The notes beneath the pieces are model-generated. The model did not search any database, was not told where the DNA came from, and saw only the letters and a list, made by a program, of their open reading frames with translations. A program made the translations under genes and the position numbers. Shown here in pieces: positions 1 to 12,812 of a stretch of DNA of 64,000 bases. The DNA lies in the NCBI RefSeq assembly GCF_047948215.1, contig NC_134467.1:33314520-33378519 (forward strand). The letters are read 5' to 3'. Positions within the stretch are counted from its first letter, which is position 1; each line of letters starts with the position of its first letter. This DNA comes from Lycorma delicatula (Eukaryota > Arthropoda > Insecta > Hemiptera > Fulgoridae).

Positions 1-91
1 CCAGAGAGTGCTGCCTCACATACAGTGCATGAAGCTGTAATAAGCATACAGGTCTATCTTTTTGGAAGGTAGACTTAGAATATCACTGCTA

Positions 92-175
92 ATCTTTCTG
101 GTGGAGTGGTTGCATCTAGGTTTTTCATTTAGAGATTCTGGATTTGAATCCCAGTCACAAAAAAACAAATAACGA
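92..175 (+). repeat. Degenerate tRNA-like SINE head
   Basis: A weak A-box-like stretch (GGTGGAGTGGTTGCATCTAG) is followed about 35 bases later by a B-box-like TTTGAATCCC. This is the head arrangement of the second tRNA-derived SINE family in this window (compare 20600-20728 and 48846-49030). It is heavily mutated and has no recognisable tail or TSD, so I treat it as an old SINE remnant rather than a tRNA gene. Confidence 0.4.
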
Positions 176-422
176 GCAAGTGGAGGGTTCCCTGGTGGCC
201 CTCTGATCTGAGAAATGCAGCATACAAATATTAGCTCCATTTTATAATATGTTTTTTCTGCTTATATATATATATATTGTAGAATGAAAGTGTTAAGTGT
301 TTAGAGGAAATGACACCTATGCTTGGAGAGGACTATTGTCATCGTTCAACAATATTTAGGTGGAACTGACCGATTGAAAGAGGAAATTTTGGCCTTGAGG
401 TCACTGCTATGTCAAGTCATCT

Positions 423-714
423 TTCTTTCCTGTTTAGCCTCCAGTAACTACCGTTCAGATAATATTTCAGAGGATGAATGAGGATGATATGTATGAGTGT
501 AAATGAAGTGTAGTCTTGTACATTCTCAGTTCGACCATTCCTGAGATGTGTGGTTAATTGAAACCCAACCACCAAAGAACACCAGTATCCACGATCTAGT
601 ATTCAAATCCGTGTAAAAATAGCTGGCTTTACTAGGATTTGAACACTGGAACTCTCGACTACCAAATCAGCTGATTTGGGAAGACGCGTTCACCACTAGA
701 CCAACCCGGTGGGT
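423..714 (-). mobile_element. tRNA-derived SINE (family 1), full length, with 15-bp TSD
   Basis: The element reads on the minus strand from a tRNA-like head (ACCCGGTGGGTTGGTCTAGT near 714, B-box-like GTTCAAATCC) to a tail ending GGAAAGAAAG near 423. It is flanked by a perfect 15-bp direct repeat (TATGTCAAGTCATCT) at 408-422 and 715-729, the signature of LINE-driven retroposition. It is the cleanest copy of the most frequent SINE here; other copies lie at 12249, 12540, 14724, 20871, 27432 and 49063. The exact TSD indicates a comparatively young insertion. Confidence 0.9.
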
Positions 715-823
715 TATGTCAAGTCATCTGTCTTCTTCTGTGGCTGAGGTAAACATTCTTGCAGTAAGAAAAATACTGAAAACAGAGAGGCATACGACCT
801 ACCACCAAATAGATGTTCTTTGA

Positions 824-1093
824 GCATTAATGCATCAGCAATTCACACTCTTCTGTGAGACTACCTTTAAGTTAGAAAGCTTTGTACCCTTTGAGTGCAA
901 CATAACCTTGACCAATCAGATGTCACATTGTGTTATAAGGTGCTGTGAAATATCCCTATGTGAACAGTATTATGACAGGTACCAAAAACTGACTGTAATT
1001 TTACAATGCTGCCAACCAAGGCTAAGAACAAAGTGTGTTTGTAGCACCAACAGTGAATATCCCCACAGAGAGAGACTGAAAATGATTAATGTA
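824..1093 (+). other. Possible exon, unidentified product
   Basis: An open frame of about 90 codons from 824 is followed by a strong splice-donor-like GTAAGT at 1091-1096. The predicted peptide is cysteine-rich with CC pairs (HCVIRCCE, LQCCQP) and ends in a basic stretch. I do not recognise it. There is no convincing branch point and pyrimidine-tract acceptor directly upstream, the frame is closed by a TGA at 821-823, and the base composition is only slightly less AT-rich than the surroundings. It could be an internal exon with an acceptor just after 823, a fragment of an old element, or chance. Confidence 0.2.
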
Positions 1094-1494
1094 AGTAACA
1101 AATTGGAAAATTAAAACAGAATACATTTTTTTTGATTTTAACATTTATTTAAAAAACGACATCTTTTTCAAGTTTTTGTTTTAGTATTCTGTATGTAACA
1201 TCTGAGAAAGGTACTGTGTATAGAAACAAATATTTTTTTAAAAATAAACCTTTTGAAAATCAAAAAATCATACTTTGTTTTCATTTTTCAATTTATTATA
1301 AATTTTCACGAAGTAGTCATCATCAATCAATTTATAATGTAAGTTTTAAAAACATTTTTATTAAATGTGGTCTGGTTTATTATTTTAAAAAGTTTATCAT
1401 TTTTTTACATCATTCTCATTGTGACTATAACGGACAATCTTTGGACTAAATCAAATCCATAACTTCTGGTATGATAAATCTTTTTTTTTTCTTA

Positions 1495-2330
1495 GTGGAC
1501 TCCAACCAGAAATACCATTCTCAATTTATACAGTAAATTTGAGGAAGACAGTACACAAAAGAAAAGAAACGACCTAAGGCAGCTCTCATTCATTTTCCAG
1601 AAAATCATGAAGCACTTTGAGTTGCCATGCAATGTAGTCTAAGAAAGTCTACATGACTAGCTTCACGAGAAATGGAAATATCTCATCGTACAGTACAAAT
1701 AATATTATGCAGTGATCTCAAGATGTTTTCATACAAATTGACTTTTCTGCATAAGTTAACACAACCTAACAAGCAAAAAATATTGGAGTTTGTAAAATGG
1801 TTGGAAGGAAAAGATGATGTTCTGTTCAACACTTGGTTTTCAGACAAGACCTAGTTTCATACTGATGATACTGTTAACAAACAAAATGTCTGCTTTTGGG
1901 CAAATGCAGCATCACAAATCATGCATGAAAAACAAATGAGCCTAAAGTAACTGTTTGGGTAGCTTTATCGATCCAATCACGGATTGATAAGGCCAGTGTT
2001 TCTCAACATTACAGTTATTTCTCAATGCTATTTGTGTATGTTAAGAAATGATTTTCAACCCAAACTACTTGTGACTGAGTTGCCTATAGATACTTAATTG
2101 TTTATGCAATGGTGAAGCTCTTACACCACTAATTTTGGTTATGAAATCGCTGTCCTTTGGCCTGGATTTAAATCCTTGTGACTTTTTTTATGGACATATT
2201 TTAAAATAGAAACTTTTTCACATTCTAAAAATCTTATGGAATTACACGTAGTCATCAGAAACAGCTACACTCAAGAGGTTGTTGTGTAAGAGTGACCACA
2301 TTGAACATTTCATGCAGCAAAAGAACTTTC
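1495..2330 (+). pseudogene. Decayed IS630/mariner-like transposase
   Basis: Translating the plus strand in shifting frames gives the typical order of a DDE transposase. First comes a helix-turn-helix remnant (SHRTVQIILCSDL, about 1674). Then DDVLFNTWFSDKT replaces the usual first-Asp motif, followed by a VNKQN segment and VTVWVALS (about 1950). Near 2140-2200 is a broken third-Asp block resembling PGLDLNPCDFF.GHILK. Several stops and frameshifts break it, so it is inactive. The closest relative in the window is the DD39D element at 25003-26349. Terminal inverted repeats are not visible, so element limits are unknown. Confidence 0.6.
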
Positions 2331-3274
2331 CAAAAACATTGTATCTGGTATATAAAGTTGTAATCATATTAAATTTAAAAATAAATACGTAATCCAAAAT
2401 TTAAATGTCAAATTATTGTGCACCACACTGTAAAAAGTCACAGACTATATTTTTACCTGTTATAATTATTACTTTCCTGTCTAGCACTATAGCTCTAGAA
2501 GGGAAAGTATTGTAATCAGTCCAATTTGGGCAAATGTGGTTCTTCTTAACAGATCACCTAAGGAACCTAAAAAACCAGTACACCTCAATAGTACCCCCTG
2601 TCACCAGTAGGAGCACTAGTGTAAAAACTGATGTACAGTTATTGAAGGAAAAATTTATATTTAAATAAAATGAAAAATATTTTATATTAAATTGTATTTG
2701 TAAGCTGTGCATCAGATAAAAGCCATGTGAGGGGAAAATCCTACAACTGTGTTGTCAGGTTTTTTTTCATATTGGCATGTGAAAAATGACAAGCCTGTCA
2801 ATGATTCAAATCGAGAAGCAAGAAATGCTATTGGTCAGCTATGGAAGTTGGCAGTGAATTCTTTATTTGCCATATGATTTTTTCAGTTTTATGTATTAGT
2901 TCTACATTTGTAAATCATTAAACATTCTTTTAACTAAAGAAACAAATGAAAATCAATAGATCCAGTCCAGACATACAAGTATGTTTTTATATATTTCCCA
3001 GTCAAATTTTTAAACAGTGATGAATTGTTAAAGCTTAGGGATTATCATGAAACTTAATTACAATAGAAACTAATTGTTTGGGTCCAAAAAAACACAAAAA
3101 TAGTCTAAATTCATTTATTTTATATATTTAAAAAATGCTACAGACATTTTCAGAATATACAATTTTTTTCTATTATAACACATACAAAAATCACAGCAAA
3201 TAAGAACATGGTATATCTCTCAGTCTTCCAAAACAGAATATGGCACTCATCTCTCTTACTGAAAAAAAAAAATA
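2331..3274. other. AT-rich interval, nothing identified
   Basis: No conserved coding frame, SINE, LINE or terminal repeat is recognisable. The interval is low-complexity AT-rich sequence. Confidence 0.5.
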
Positions 3275-4575
3275 CATGTGTTTAAAAAGTAACAATAATT
3301 TTTGTTTTTTGTAAAGAATTTTATTTATTCGTCTATATTAATGTTATACCCTTCAAAATAGTCCTCCTTAGATATTATACACTTATGCTAGCGGTTTTTT
3401 TAATCCACCGAAACACTTTGGTGTTTGTATCTTTGGAATAATGTTTAGCTCTTTCAGCTATTCACTTTTAATCTCATCTATGCTTGTAAAATGACGATTC
3501 TTTAAGATTCTCTTTATTTTTTGGAATAGAGAAAAGTCACACACAGTCACGTCGGGTGAATATGGCGGCTGTGGTATTATTACAGTCTTTTTTGGCTAAA
3601 AATTGACACGCAATGATATGTGAGCAGGTGCATTATGGTGCAAAAGCCATGAATTGTTTCACCACAAATCAAGGCGTTTTTTCGGATTGCTTCACACAAA
3701 CGGCGTTGAACTTGTAGGTAATATTATTAATTGATCTTTTGACCTTGTGGCAAGAACTCATGATGCACTATGTCGTTAAAATCGAATAACACAATGAGCA
3801 AAACCTTCACATTTGAGCATACTTATTGAGCTTTTTTTGTTCTTGGTGATCCAGAATGCCTCCACTGGGATGACTGAGCCTTAGTTTCGACATCACATCT
3901 ATAAACACATGTTTCATTACCTGTTATGACATGTTTAAGTAGTTCTGCATCGTTGTTCATTTAGCAACTCCTGAGCAACTTCCATTCGCCGCTGTTTTTG
4001 TTTGAAATTCAACAATTTTGGAGCAAATTTTGCCGTCACACATTTCATACCCAAAATAATTCGAAAAAATTTCATGGCATGAGCCAATTGATATCCCAAC
4101 ATCATCAGCGACTTCTCTGTGATTTAGCGATCATTCATAATAGTTTCTTTCACTTTTTCCATGTTTTCATTGGCTGTTGATGTGCTGGGGTGTCTGGGGC
4201 GCTTGTCTCTTCAATGTTTTCACAACCTTCTTGGAAACATTTACACCACTCGTAAACACTTGCTTTGCTCACAGTAGATTCACCGAAAGCCATATTTAAC
4301 ATTTTTAAAACATTGCTACTCTTTATTCCATTCTTACAGCAAAATTAAATACAAATTCTCTGATCCATTATTTATACAAATGATGTATCACCAATTGTAC
4401 CAAAACACATGTTATCCTTTTGACAGCTGATAACAGACTAAACATCCAATATGGCTAAAACTGTACGGATACTTTTCAGACATGTTTACCAATACAACAA
4501 CAAACCAATCCTGAGAATCTGACTAAAACATCCCGTGAAATTTCAAAATTGTCGTTACTTTTTTAACACATCTTG
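3275..4575 (-). mobile_element. Decayed mariner element with TIRs
   Basis: The ends are inverted repeats (left CATGTGTTTAAAAAGTAAC; right, reverse complement, CAAGATGTGTTAAAAAAGTAAC) flanked by TA on both sides (3273-3274, 4576-4577). The length of about 1.3 kb is normal for mariner. On the minus strand, fragments of transposase appear in order: ASVYEWCKCFQEG, a degraded TGDE block (VMKHVFIDV), QSSQW-like HPSGG, a mutated HHNA block, then PQPPYSPD.....DFSLFQKIKR, which carries the third catalytic Asp and is a mariner DD34D hallmark. Many stops and frameshifts make it dead. The left TIR has lost about 2 bases. Confidence 0.8.
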
Positions 4576-4577
4576 TA

Positions 4578-5474
4578 TATTTTCGTAAGTGAATATAAAC
4601 TCAATATTGATTTAATTTTGCTTAATATTTTTGTATATAACTGAATTTAAAATCATTCCAGTTTACTGTAAATCAAATTTTGTATACCTCATATATAATA
4701 AATGAACTATTAAATTAACACCAACACATCCACACACTGATCCAAAGACAGGGCACTGATAGAGAAGATGAAGACAAAGATGATTAGGTGGATAGATGTT
4801 CAAGATATGAAGTAATTCCTGGTGTTAAATTCACCGTAGAAATACCTCAAACACATCTCAACCAATCTCTGTTCTTGGAAGTCACCAATTTTGTATATCG
4901 CCTCCTGCCTATTCTGCTGTCTATTTCAAAATGTTGATACAGCCAGCAACTGAAATTGGTGGAAGAACCCTGGAGAATCCTTGTGGTGACTCTAGAGTAC
5001 AGATTCATGAACTAAATAAATAAAGTTATAATAATTATAAAAGAAAAAATGCTATCATAGTAGATACTCTTGAAATGTGCCAGTTAGATAGATAAGTGTT
5101 TTATGGTAGACCAGTTATTTTAAAAGAAAATCTGGTATGTGCTATGCTTTCTATATATCAGAAATGCTAACTGTTATGGATTATCTATAATTATTACAAA
5201 TTTATTGTAAAAATTATGGAGCTATCATAGCCCTACTTTTATTATGAACATTGCAGTTTTGTTAATAATGAATGATAGGTAAACTGCTTGAACAAAAGAC
5301 AAACAAAATTTACTAAAATATGCTCAGTTTTCTGTAACATAAATGTGTATTCTGTAGCAAGATTATTTTTAAGGTGAATTAATCATTTATCTGAAAGGTG
5401 GTTGAAAAGTCTGATTACAGAGGAATTCTGGTGTATGACTAAAGTTGAAAGCTGTATAGTTTCGACCTATTATG
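4578..5474. other. AT-rich interval, nothing identified
   Basis: No recognisable gene or element. There are only short fragments of open frame and simple AT-rich sequence. Confidence 0.5.
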
Positions 5475-5507
5475 TAATGAATATGAGAGGTCTTCTCATA
5501 TTCATTA
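5475..5507. repeat. Perfect 14-bp hairpin
   Basis: TAATGAATATGAGA and its exact reverse complement are separated by 5 bases (GGTCT). It sits directly outside the left end of the mariner at 5512. Confidence 0.85.
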
Positions 5508-5511
5508 ATGA

Positions 5512-6729
5512 ACAGACCGTTCAGAAAATAACTATACATTTTTAATTATGTACAATGGAGATATTTAGTGACGGCGATTGGCAGCATTGTTTTGCATAAC
5601 CTCCTCTGTAACTACATGTTTTTGGATTGTTGATATCTCCTTTAGTTTTCATGTTGTTGTTGTTTGAGTGCAACGTGTTGCAGTATTAGTAGCAATTTAG
5701 AAATGTGTGATTTTCAGGAGCAACAGTACAACATAAAATTTTGCATGAAACTAGTGAAAACTTTCACGGAAACATTTCAACTCCTCAAACAAGCTTAAGA
5801 AGATGCTATGATTTGTACGCAATGTATTAATGGTTTTCACAATTTAAAAGTGGTCATCAGTCAATTGAAGATGACCCACCACTAGGAAGGACTGGTGAGT
5901 GAAAATCACCAATTGACTGTCAGAACTTGCAGAAGAGGTCATGCCTTGACATTTTTACTGAAAAATTGAACATGCATCAAGTTCGAGTTGCAGGAAAGTT
6001 TGTTTATTGTTTGATGACTTAACAGCAGAAAGAACATCCGAATATACATTTTATCAGCAAATTCTTGAACAAGCCATGACAATGAAACATTTATGCAAAG
6101 GATCATAATTGGAGGCCAAAGCTTGGTTTACAGTTACTACATTGAGACAAAAGTTCAATCATCACAATGATTCTCCATGCCTCAAGAAAGAATGTCAGCT
6201 TCAACCCAGTGTCAACTCTGTGTTATTTTCAATTATAATGGAATTGTAAATTTTGAATTCTTGCCTCAAGGCGAAACAATAAACCATGCGTACTATCAAG
6301 GTATTAACAATGGTCACTTGAAAAGATCTGTAAAAAGAAACAGAGTTATGGCGAGACAATTCATTGGTTCCTTCACTACGACAATGCACCCGAACACTCA
6401 CTTTTGTGCCAAAAATCAGATGATTGTCTTCTTCAGCCTCCCTACCCGCCAGACCTGAGCTCCTTGGAGTTTTCTTGTATTTCCGAAATTAAAACCAGTG
6501 ACGAAAGAAAGCCATTTTGAGGCTATTAATGACAATTAAAGAAAATTATCACAGACCTTAAAGACTATTTCAAATGAATCTATCCAAGACTGCTTCGTGA
6601 GGAGGAAACACCGCTGGGAAAATTGGGTGAATAGGGGAGGGGGCATTCTTTGAAGTTGACAAAAACCAATAATCATAAAATTAACAATAAAGAATAAAAA
6701 AACAGTTTGGTTATTTTCTGAACAGACCA
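5512..6729 (+). mobile_element. Decayed mariner element
   Basis: The left end (AGACCGTTCAGAAAATAAC) and the right end (reverse complement GGTCTGTTCAGAAAATAAC) form TIRs. On the plus strand a start near 5703 opens MCDFQEQQYNIKFCMKL, the usual N-terminal start of one mariner group, followed by a helix-turn-helix region with HNLKVVISQLKMTHH. Later there is a block around 6230 (FNYNGIVNFEFLPQGE) matching the conserved segment after the first catalytic Asp. A degraded third-Asp block follows (PPYPPDLSSLEFSCISEI), then a C-terminus resembling FVRRKHRWENWV near 6590. The third catalytic Asp reads Glu in this frame. Multiple stops and frameshifts are present. Exact terminal bases are uncertain by a few nucleotides. 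Confidence 0.75.
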
Positions 6730-6734
6730 CATAT

Positions 6735-7380
6735 TATATAGTTGCTTGTATCTGTATGTTTTGTAACTGGGTGGAATGTATAGGAATTAATTATTCTGGA
6801 TGGCAGCAGTCATTGTTTCTTTCAGGAAAATTGTAGTTACAATTTTCCTAATTCATTTAATGCTTCTATTTTTGTAGATCAATTTAATTAATCAGATTGA
6901 ACTTTATGTTTTTGAGGTATTTTAAATCTGTCTTTATACTGTGACAATATGCTGTTTTCTACAGCAACTAATACATTCTCAAATGTATTTTGAGAATGTT
7001 TTTACTGACCAATTTAGCAAAAATTTCCTGACTTACAACATCAAGTTATGTTATTGCCGTTTTTTCTGCAAAATAAACAGATATTTACTGTTACATAATT
7101 ACAGATATACAAAAAATTTCTGTATCTCCATAGCTGCCCAACTGCACCTTCTTTTTGTTATTTATTATTAGCTTCATTTTTAAAGTGTATTTTAGAATGA
7201 TTTTTTACAATATACATTTAAACTTAGCCTATTTTTTGTGATAAATTGTAAAAGTAACACAGGTAAAAAATAAAAACTAATAAAGCAATTTTTAAAAATA
7301 ATTGGCTTGCACCTAAGATTGCTAAAAAATTTTTCACAGAAACTAGCCTACATTATTTCGCAAAGTAAACTAAAAAAAAA
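6735..7380. other. AT-rich interval, nothing identified
   Basis: The 76-codon open frame at 6941-7171 is a compositional accident of T-rich sequence (Phe/Tyr/Cys-rich, no motif). Confidence 0.5.
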
Positions 7381-7960
7381 TCCCTTTCAGTATGCCAGAA
7401 GATGGAGGTAGGTTTCACCAGTGCTAAGTAGGGAATAAAAAGATTTCCACCTTAAAGTTAAGAATAACTTAAAATTTACTCAATACAACAATGCTGTATT
7501 GAGTAAAAAAATTTTCACATGAAAATTTTATGAAAAAAATTGTCACATGTTTAGCATACGACAAACTCCATCTTCTTACAATTCAAGCAAATAATTTTGG
7601 TCATCCCTTGCTGTAAGGGCTGTTAATATCAAAAATTGTTTCAGACAAAAGTTAGGAAATGTTTAGTAGACTAACGACTACTTTAAATCAATTTGATACT
7701 GTGCCTATTAAGGAAGGTATGATTTTTTTTGTCTTTGAAACCCCATTTTTTCCACCCCCTGGGCCAATGGTTGGTGACATCCAAAAACTTTACTTAGATA
7801 AGTTTTAGGGCCTTACCCAAAGAACTTTAAACGACTCGAAATTTTAATTAATAAGAAAGTTATAGCGATATTTTGTATTTTTGAAAAAGCTCCCCATTTT
7901 TAACCTCATGGTTCGATTTTGGATCTTCTGGAGATCGACACTAATGAAATTGCTGATGAG
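7381..7960 (+). repeat. Dispersed repeat C, copy 1
   Basis: This segment is collinear with 22515-23010: shared landmarks include GGTTTCACCAGTGCTAAGTA, TTTAGCATACGACAAACTCC, TGGGCCAATGGTTGGTGA and the terminal ATGGTCCGATTTTGG-type end. A third partial copy lies inverted at 54022-54098. No coding capacity is seen. Class unknown; probably a non-autonomous DNA element. Confidence 0.7.
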
Positions 7961-8429
7961 CTTCATCCCCAAGGTGTTATAGAAGTGAAGAGAATCATGA
8001 AACATCGAGAAGGATGGTGGAGTCTACTCCTTTCCTTATAATAATCTGGTAATACCTCTCTGTACTACCAAGAGAATAATAGGTTACCTCACTTGCTCAG
8101 TAGGTTAGTAGGTCAGTTACAGTACGACCATTCATCACCCTGGTGATATTTCTAGTGTCAAAGGTAGCTCTACACTACAACTTCTTGCTTTAACAATAAA
8201 ATATATGCTCAAAGCGCAATAGAAGCTAACAACAACACTGACAGCAAAAAGGAACAAAATTCTGCTAACTGTGGAGGAGCACATTCAACTCACTCATGAG
8301 ATTGCCTAGCTTTTAAAAAAGAAAAGACAATTCTCAAAATTTGTACTGAACAGAAGCTATTTTTTGGTAGCACGAAGAGAATGTAAAAAGATGCGGAACT
8401 CCCAGAACCTGGTTAAAAGAGAAATCTCT

Positions 8430-8817
8430 TTCGAAAAAAGGAAATGAAGTCCAATTCAAACCAATTTTATATGGTTTTATAACTCTGGAACTAATGAAAA
8501 TAAGTACCACTTATGATATATTGTTGAAAAGCTCTCAATGAGGACAAAAAAGGTAAAAATTTTAAAAAAAATGAATTTGAGCTTTTTTGGACACTTCTGG
8601 TTCAGTTGATTACAATCAAAAGCAGAGGTGCACAACTAGATATGTTAAAACAGTTCTAAATCCAAATATTTCAAAATACTATGGCTAATCATTAAGCGAA
8701 ATATACACGTACATACAGATTTCATGCTGAAACGTAGTCAAAATGGATTCAGGGATGGTCAAAATGAATATTTCCACTGAAATCTGAAATTTTTCACAAT
8801 CACAATACGAGGTGCTT
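8430..8817 (+). repeat. Dispersed repeat D, copy 1 (3' cut by mariner)
   Basis: Contains the diagnostic run of repeat D: TAACTCTGGAACTAATGAAA, CAGAGGTGCACAACTAGAT, GTCAAAATGGATTCAGGGAT and TCTGAAATTTTTCACAATCA. Other copies are at 32234, 41741, 42487, 53630 and 62222. The far end is replaced by the mariner stub starting at 8818. Confidence 0.75.
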
Positions 8818-9035
8818 CCCAAAAGTTCGGGGAATTTTACCATAAGAATAAAATAGCTTACCATAACTTATAATTTCCACTGTCTCCTTCAAAGTAATCC
8901 CCTTGGGCATTGATACAGTGATCCCAGCATTTTTCCCATGATTCCATGCATCCCTGGAAGTCTGCAGGTGTAAGTGTTCGAAGCATGTTCTGCATTTCTT
9001 CCTGAATCATATAAATGAACAGAAGATTTATGTTT
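8818..9035 (-). mobile_element. 3' stub of a mariner element
   Basis: The left boundary CGAGGTGCTTCCCAAAAGTT is a mariner-type terminus preceded by TA (8816-8817). It is followed at once by the C-terminal transposase codons on the minus strand (LTPADFQGCMESWEKCWDHC, then INAQGDYFEGD), the conserved mariner C-terminus. The rest of the element is missing. It interrupts repeat D. Confidence 0.75.
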
Positions 9036-9489
9036 GGCACTCTTCAACTACATTCTAAATACATATCAGCAATATAACATCAGTTCATGCCAGAATGAGA
9101 CAAAATAGCACCAAAGATCTCTAAAAATTGTCACAAGAGAAAGAGAACAATTTATTTATAATATTTATAAGGTTTGTTGATTCAAAAGTCTTTATAGTTT
9201 TAAATACAGATCGGTACCAAGCATAACTTGTCCATAATTCAGTTTGTTTGAAGGTTTAATAAAGAAAAAAACAAATAGAAATAATTTCTGTAAAACTGCC
9301 AAGTGTTTCTAATTGATCCTTAATGTTCAAATTAGTTATGATAAACAAAAAAACTTCACATAGAGATAACAAAATGAAAAAGGAGTTAAATAATACTTGA
9401 CTGCTGAAAACTTTGTATTTTTAAGAAAGTTGTACAGTTACTGCTAGTACAGAGTTTCAGTATGAAAATAAAAAGATCAATAAAGAAAT

Positions 9490-9533
9490 ACACGTGCGTG
9501 CACACACACACACACATACACACATATATATAT

Positions 9534-9580
<47 letters not shown>
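9490..9580. repeat. Compound (CA)n/(TA)n microsatellite
   Basis: Alternating CA runs flank a short palindromic TA core. Confidence 0.9.
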
Positions 9581-9581
<1 letters not shown>

Positions 9582-9582
<1 letters not shown>

Positions 9583-12248
9583 TAGGTTTGGTATTTATCA
9601 TATGCTACAAACTTCAATTTTCATAGATATATTGTAATTGTGTGGTTAATCTGTAGTTGCTAAAATAGTAAACAAATAAATATTGTTATTACAAAATAAA
9701 AATAAGTTGTATATAGTATATACATATGTATATAGTATATGTATATATTTCACTAATTAATAATCATAGTTTAAAGAATGAGGAAACCTGAACTAAAGCA
9801 GTTACAATATAAAGAAGAGATAAATTAAACCTCAATATACACATAAAACGACTGTTCAGATCCTAACAAGAGCTAATTGGTAAGAATTAACAATTAAAAT
9901 CTTAGTATTTTTTTTACTGAAAACTATATTGTATAAGAAGACAGTGACTTAAAATTTTGTTTAAAAATAGTTAATACATTAAATAATAAAATTAAAATTA
10001 GTATGTCACACAAGATACAAATATAATGTGTAAAACAGTTTGTTCAGTAAAATTTTTATTTATTTCTTATGCTTTTGAGACTATACATGTCTATTTTTTG
10101 TTGATAATCCCTCAACATTTTACCTCAAGTAAAGGATTATTTATATATATATAAACATACACAATGGTCTACAAAAAAATGTTAAACTTTCAGGGCATGT
10201 TCTATTGGTGAAAATAAAGATATTTCTTAAAATCAATCCATTTAATAAAAAGTAAGATGAACAATAAATTAGAACATATGATACTTAATTTTAATAATTC
10301 AAACTGAAACATGGTATTATAATTTAACATTACATCAATAATAATTCTATTAAGTTTATTTTTAGCAGACAACTGATTTTAAATTAAAATTCAATAACAA
10401 AATAAGACTTCGATTTGTAAAGTTACTTCAATAATGAAGATAAAAATAATATTAATTAAAAAACTGGAAGAAGAATTTTACAACTTAATTGGTATGAAGA
10501 ACCAATAAACAAAGTAAAATAAAAAAAAAAGATTATTCATTAACAGAATAGAAAACAGATAAATATTAAACAAATGTATGAATTGAAAAATCATTTAGAA
10601 AAAAGAAAGTAATAATAGACAGTGATCATACAAGTAACTAAATATATGTAAACACTCATGAAATCAGTCAAAAGCACTTTACTTGCTTTGGAAAGAAAGA
10701 ATTGGAAAGAAACCAATTCTAAATGCTAAACAAGCATCAATCCTCTTAAATATATCTGGATTTGAAGAAAACAAGTATTTAGTAAAATAGTAAATGAGAA
10801 AATCAATCAAGACATTGCCAGATTATAAAAGTTACACACCATCAGAATTTATATGATATTTATTTTTCCTTATTTTTTATATTTTATCTACTCTTTCAAG
10901 AAATATAATTATAATGTTATTAAACCAATATGTAAGCCTCCCTTCTGTATGTACTAATACCAGTATATGGATAAATAATTCCATAAACTTAATGTATCAA
11001 ACTAAAAACTGACTAACCCAGACAATAGTAAACATATCAATTGTTTCCATGTCTCTATACTTCATCCATATTATGAACAGTCTAAAGAAAACCTTGAGAC
11101 AATGTCTCTCTCTGTGCTTGTAGTGGGCAAAACGTAAAATTAAATTTGATACAAAAATTTATAACAATTTCATATTTGTTATTTCTTTTGACCATAACCT
11201 TTATGGAATGAAAATCTAATTAAAGTCATTAACCTTTAATAACAAACTAAAGCAAATATATTATAAATGTTTTTTTCTTTTTAAATCTGTCAGTGAATAT
11301 GAGCAAAGAACAGCAGAAAAATTAATAACGATTAAATAAAACCAACTTTGAAAAAAATTAGGTTAAGTTCTAAGAGAGAATAGTTTTTTGCAAATTCCAT
11401 ACCTTTTTTTTAGTATATACTAACCATATTCAAATTGATACATTAAACAACCAACACAGCAGAAAACCTAGTAAAAAGGCCTGAAATAACAAGTTACAAG
11501 TATTTGCACGTTTACGATAAAGATTACACGTGCTGTAAAACCGCCTAAGCTGTATTCCCGTTTGAATTAGAAAGACATGCGTACGATCTAACGGATATTT
11601 AACGAATTACCACGAGAGTAAATGATGTTCTACAGCTCATAAAATTAAAACTGGAAAATTATCTTCTACGTGTTTTCATATTACCAATGAAAAATCATCA
11701 AAATTCGATTCAGGCTGTTTTTGAACTTATTTTTTTTTTAATTAGTTGTAATACTATACTCATAATAAAAATGATTCAGGCATTTCCAAGCTCTAAACCC
11801 ACGAAAATACATCCAATTTTTATATTTTTTAATTGAAATCATGTGGTTCATAAAATCTTACGTTGAAAAACTTTTCTTCAGAACAGATATATTCATATGT
11901 ATATGTTTAGTAATTTTTATTAGGATTAACAAAATTTCAGGCCTGTTGTAAAAGGGGTTTCAGAGTTTATGAATTCAATACCTGTAAAAAAGTGGTTGTC
12001 TAAATCCTTCATAGTTTTTCAAAAATTTTGGAAAAACTTCACAATAAGATTCTGATAATAAAATCTTATGAAGTGTATGTCATAATATAAAAAATAATAA
12101 AGAAAATGGGAAAACCAAAAATTTCAAGAGCATTTTCATTGTAGTAAACAGTAATTTTAAAGTTGGAGATAACTACACCTGATTATTAAAACTTATGTTA
12201 CAAAATTAAATGGAGACATCTAGTTTTGTTCAAATAATTTTATTCTAA
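9582..12248. other. AT-rich interval, nothing identified
   Basis: This is a 2.7-kb stretch with no open frame of note and no repeat that I can tie to another part of the window. If a host intron is present anywhere, this is the kind of sequence it would be. Confidence 0.5.
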
Positions 12249-12507
12249 TACTAATAGGTCTAATAGTAAATCCATCATTGCAAATCACTTTCTTAATAGC
12301 TATTTTTCAAATTCAAAGGTTCTGAGGTTCAAAACTGAGTAAAAGTTAATTTTATGTGGATTTGAATGCTAGACCAGTTTGATATTGGTGTACTTCAATG
12401 GTCGGGGTTCAATTAACCACATATCTCAAGACTGGTTGGTTTAAGTCTGTATAAGACTACACCTCATTTATATGTCATACATATATTCATCTCATTGGCT
12501 ATGAGGG
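12249..12507 (+). mobile_element. Old SINE (family 1)
   Basis: Diverged but collinear with the consensus: tRNA-like head (ATAGGTCTAATAGTAAATCC), the GGTTCAATTAACCACATATC centre and the TCATACATATATTCATCTCA tail. It stands head-to-tail with the next SINE at 12540. Divergence suggests an old insertion. Confidence 0.65.
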
Positions 12508-12539
12508 GTTGCTTATTGTTCACTAGTTGAACAGATTAA

Positions 12540-12812
12540 CCCACTGGGTTGGTCTAATGGTGAACTTGCCATCGCAAATCAACTGATTTCAAAGATGAGA
12601 GTTATAAAATTCAAATTCTAGTAAAGGCCAGTTACTTTTATACAGACGAATACTAGATGGTTGATTCAATTATTCTTTGGTAGTTGGGTTTCAATTAACC
12701 ACACATCTCAGGAACAGTTATCCTGAGACTGTACAAGATTACACTTCATTTAAATTTTACATATCATCCTCATTCATCCTACGAAATAATACCTTACAGT
12801 GGTTCTGAGGGT
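12540..12812 (+). mobile_element. SINE (family 1)
   Basis: Starts with the tRNA-like head ACCCACTGGGTTGGTCTAAT and runs through GGGTTTCAATTAACCACACA to a tail near 12810. Same orientation as the copy just upstream, so the two form a tandem pair with about 30 bp between them. Confidence 0.8.
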
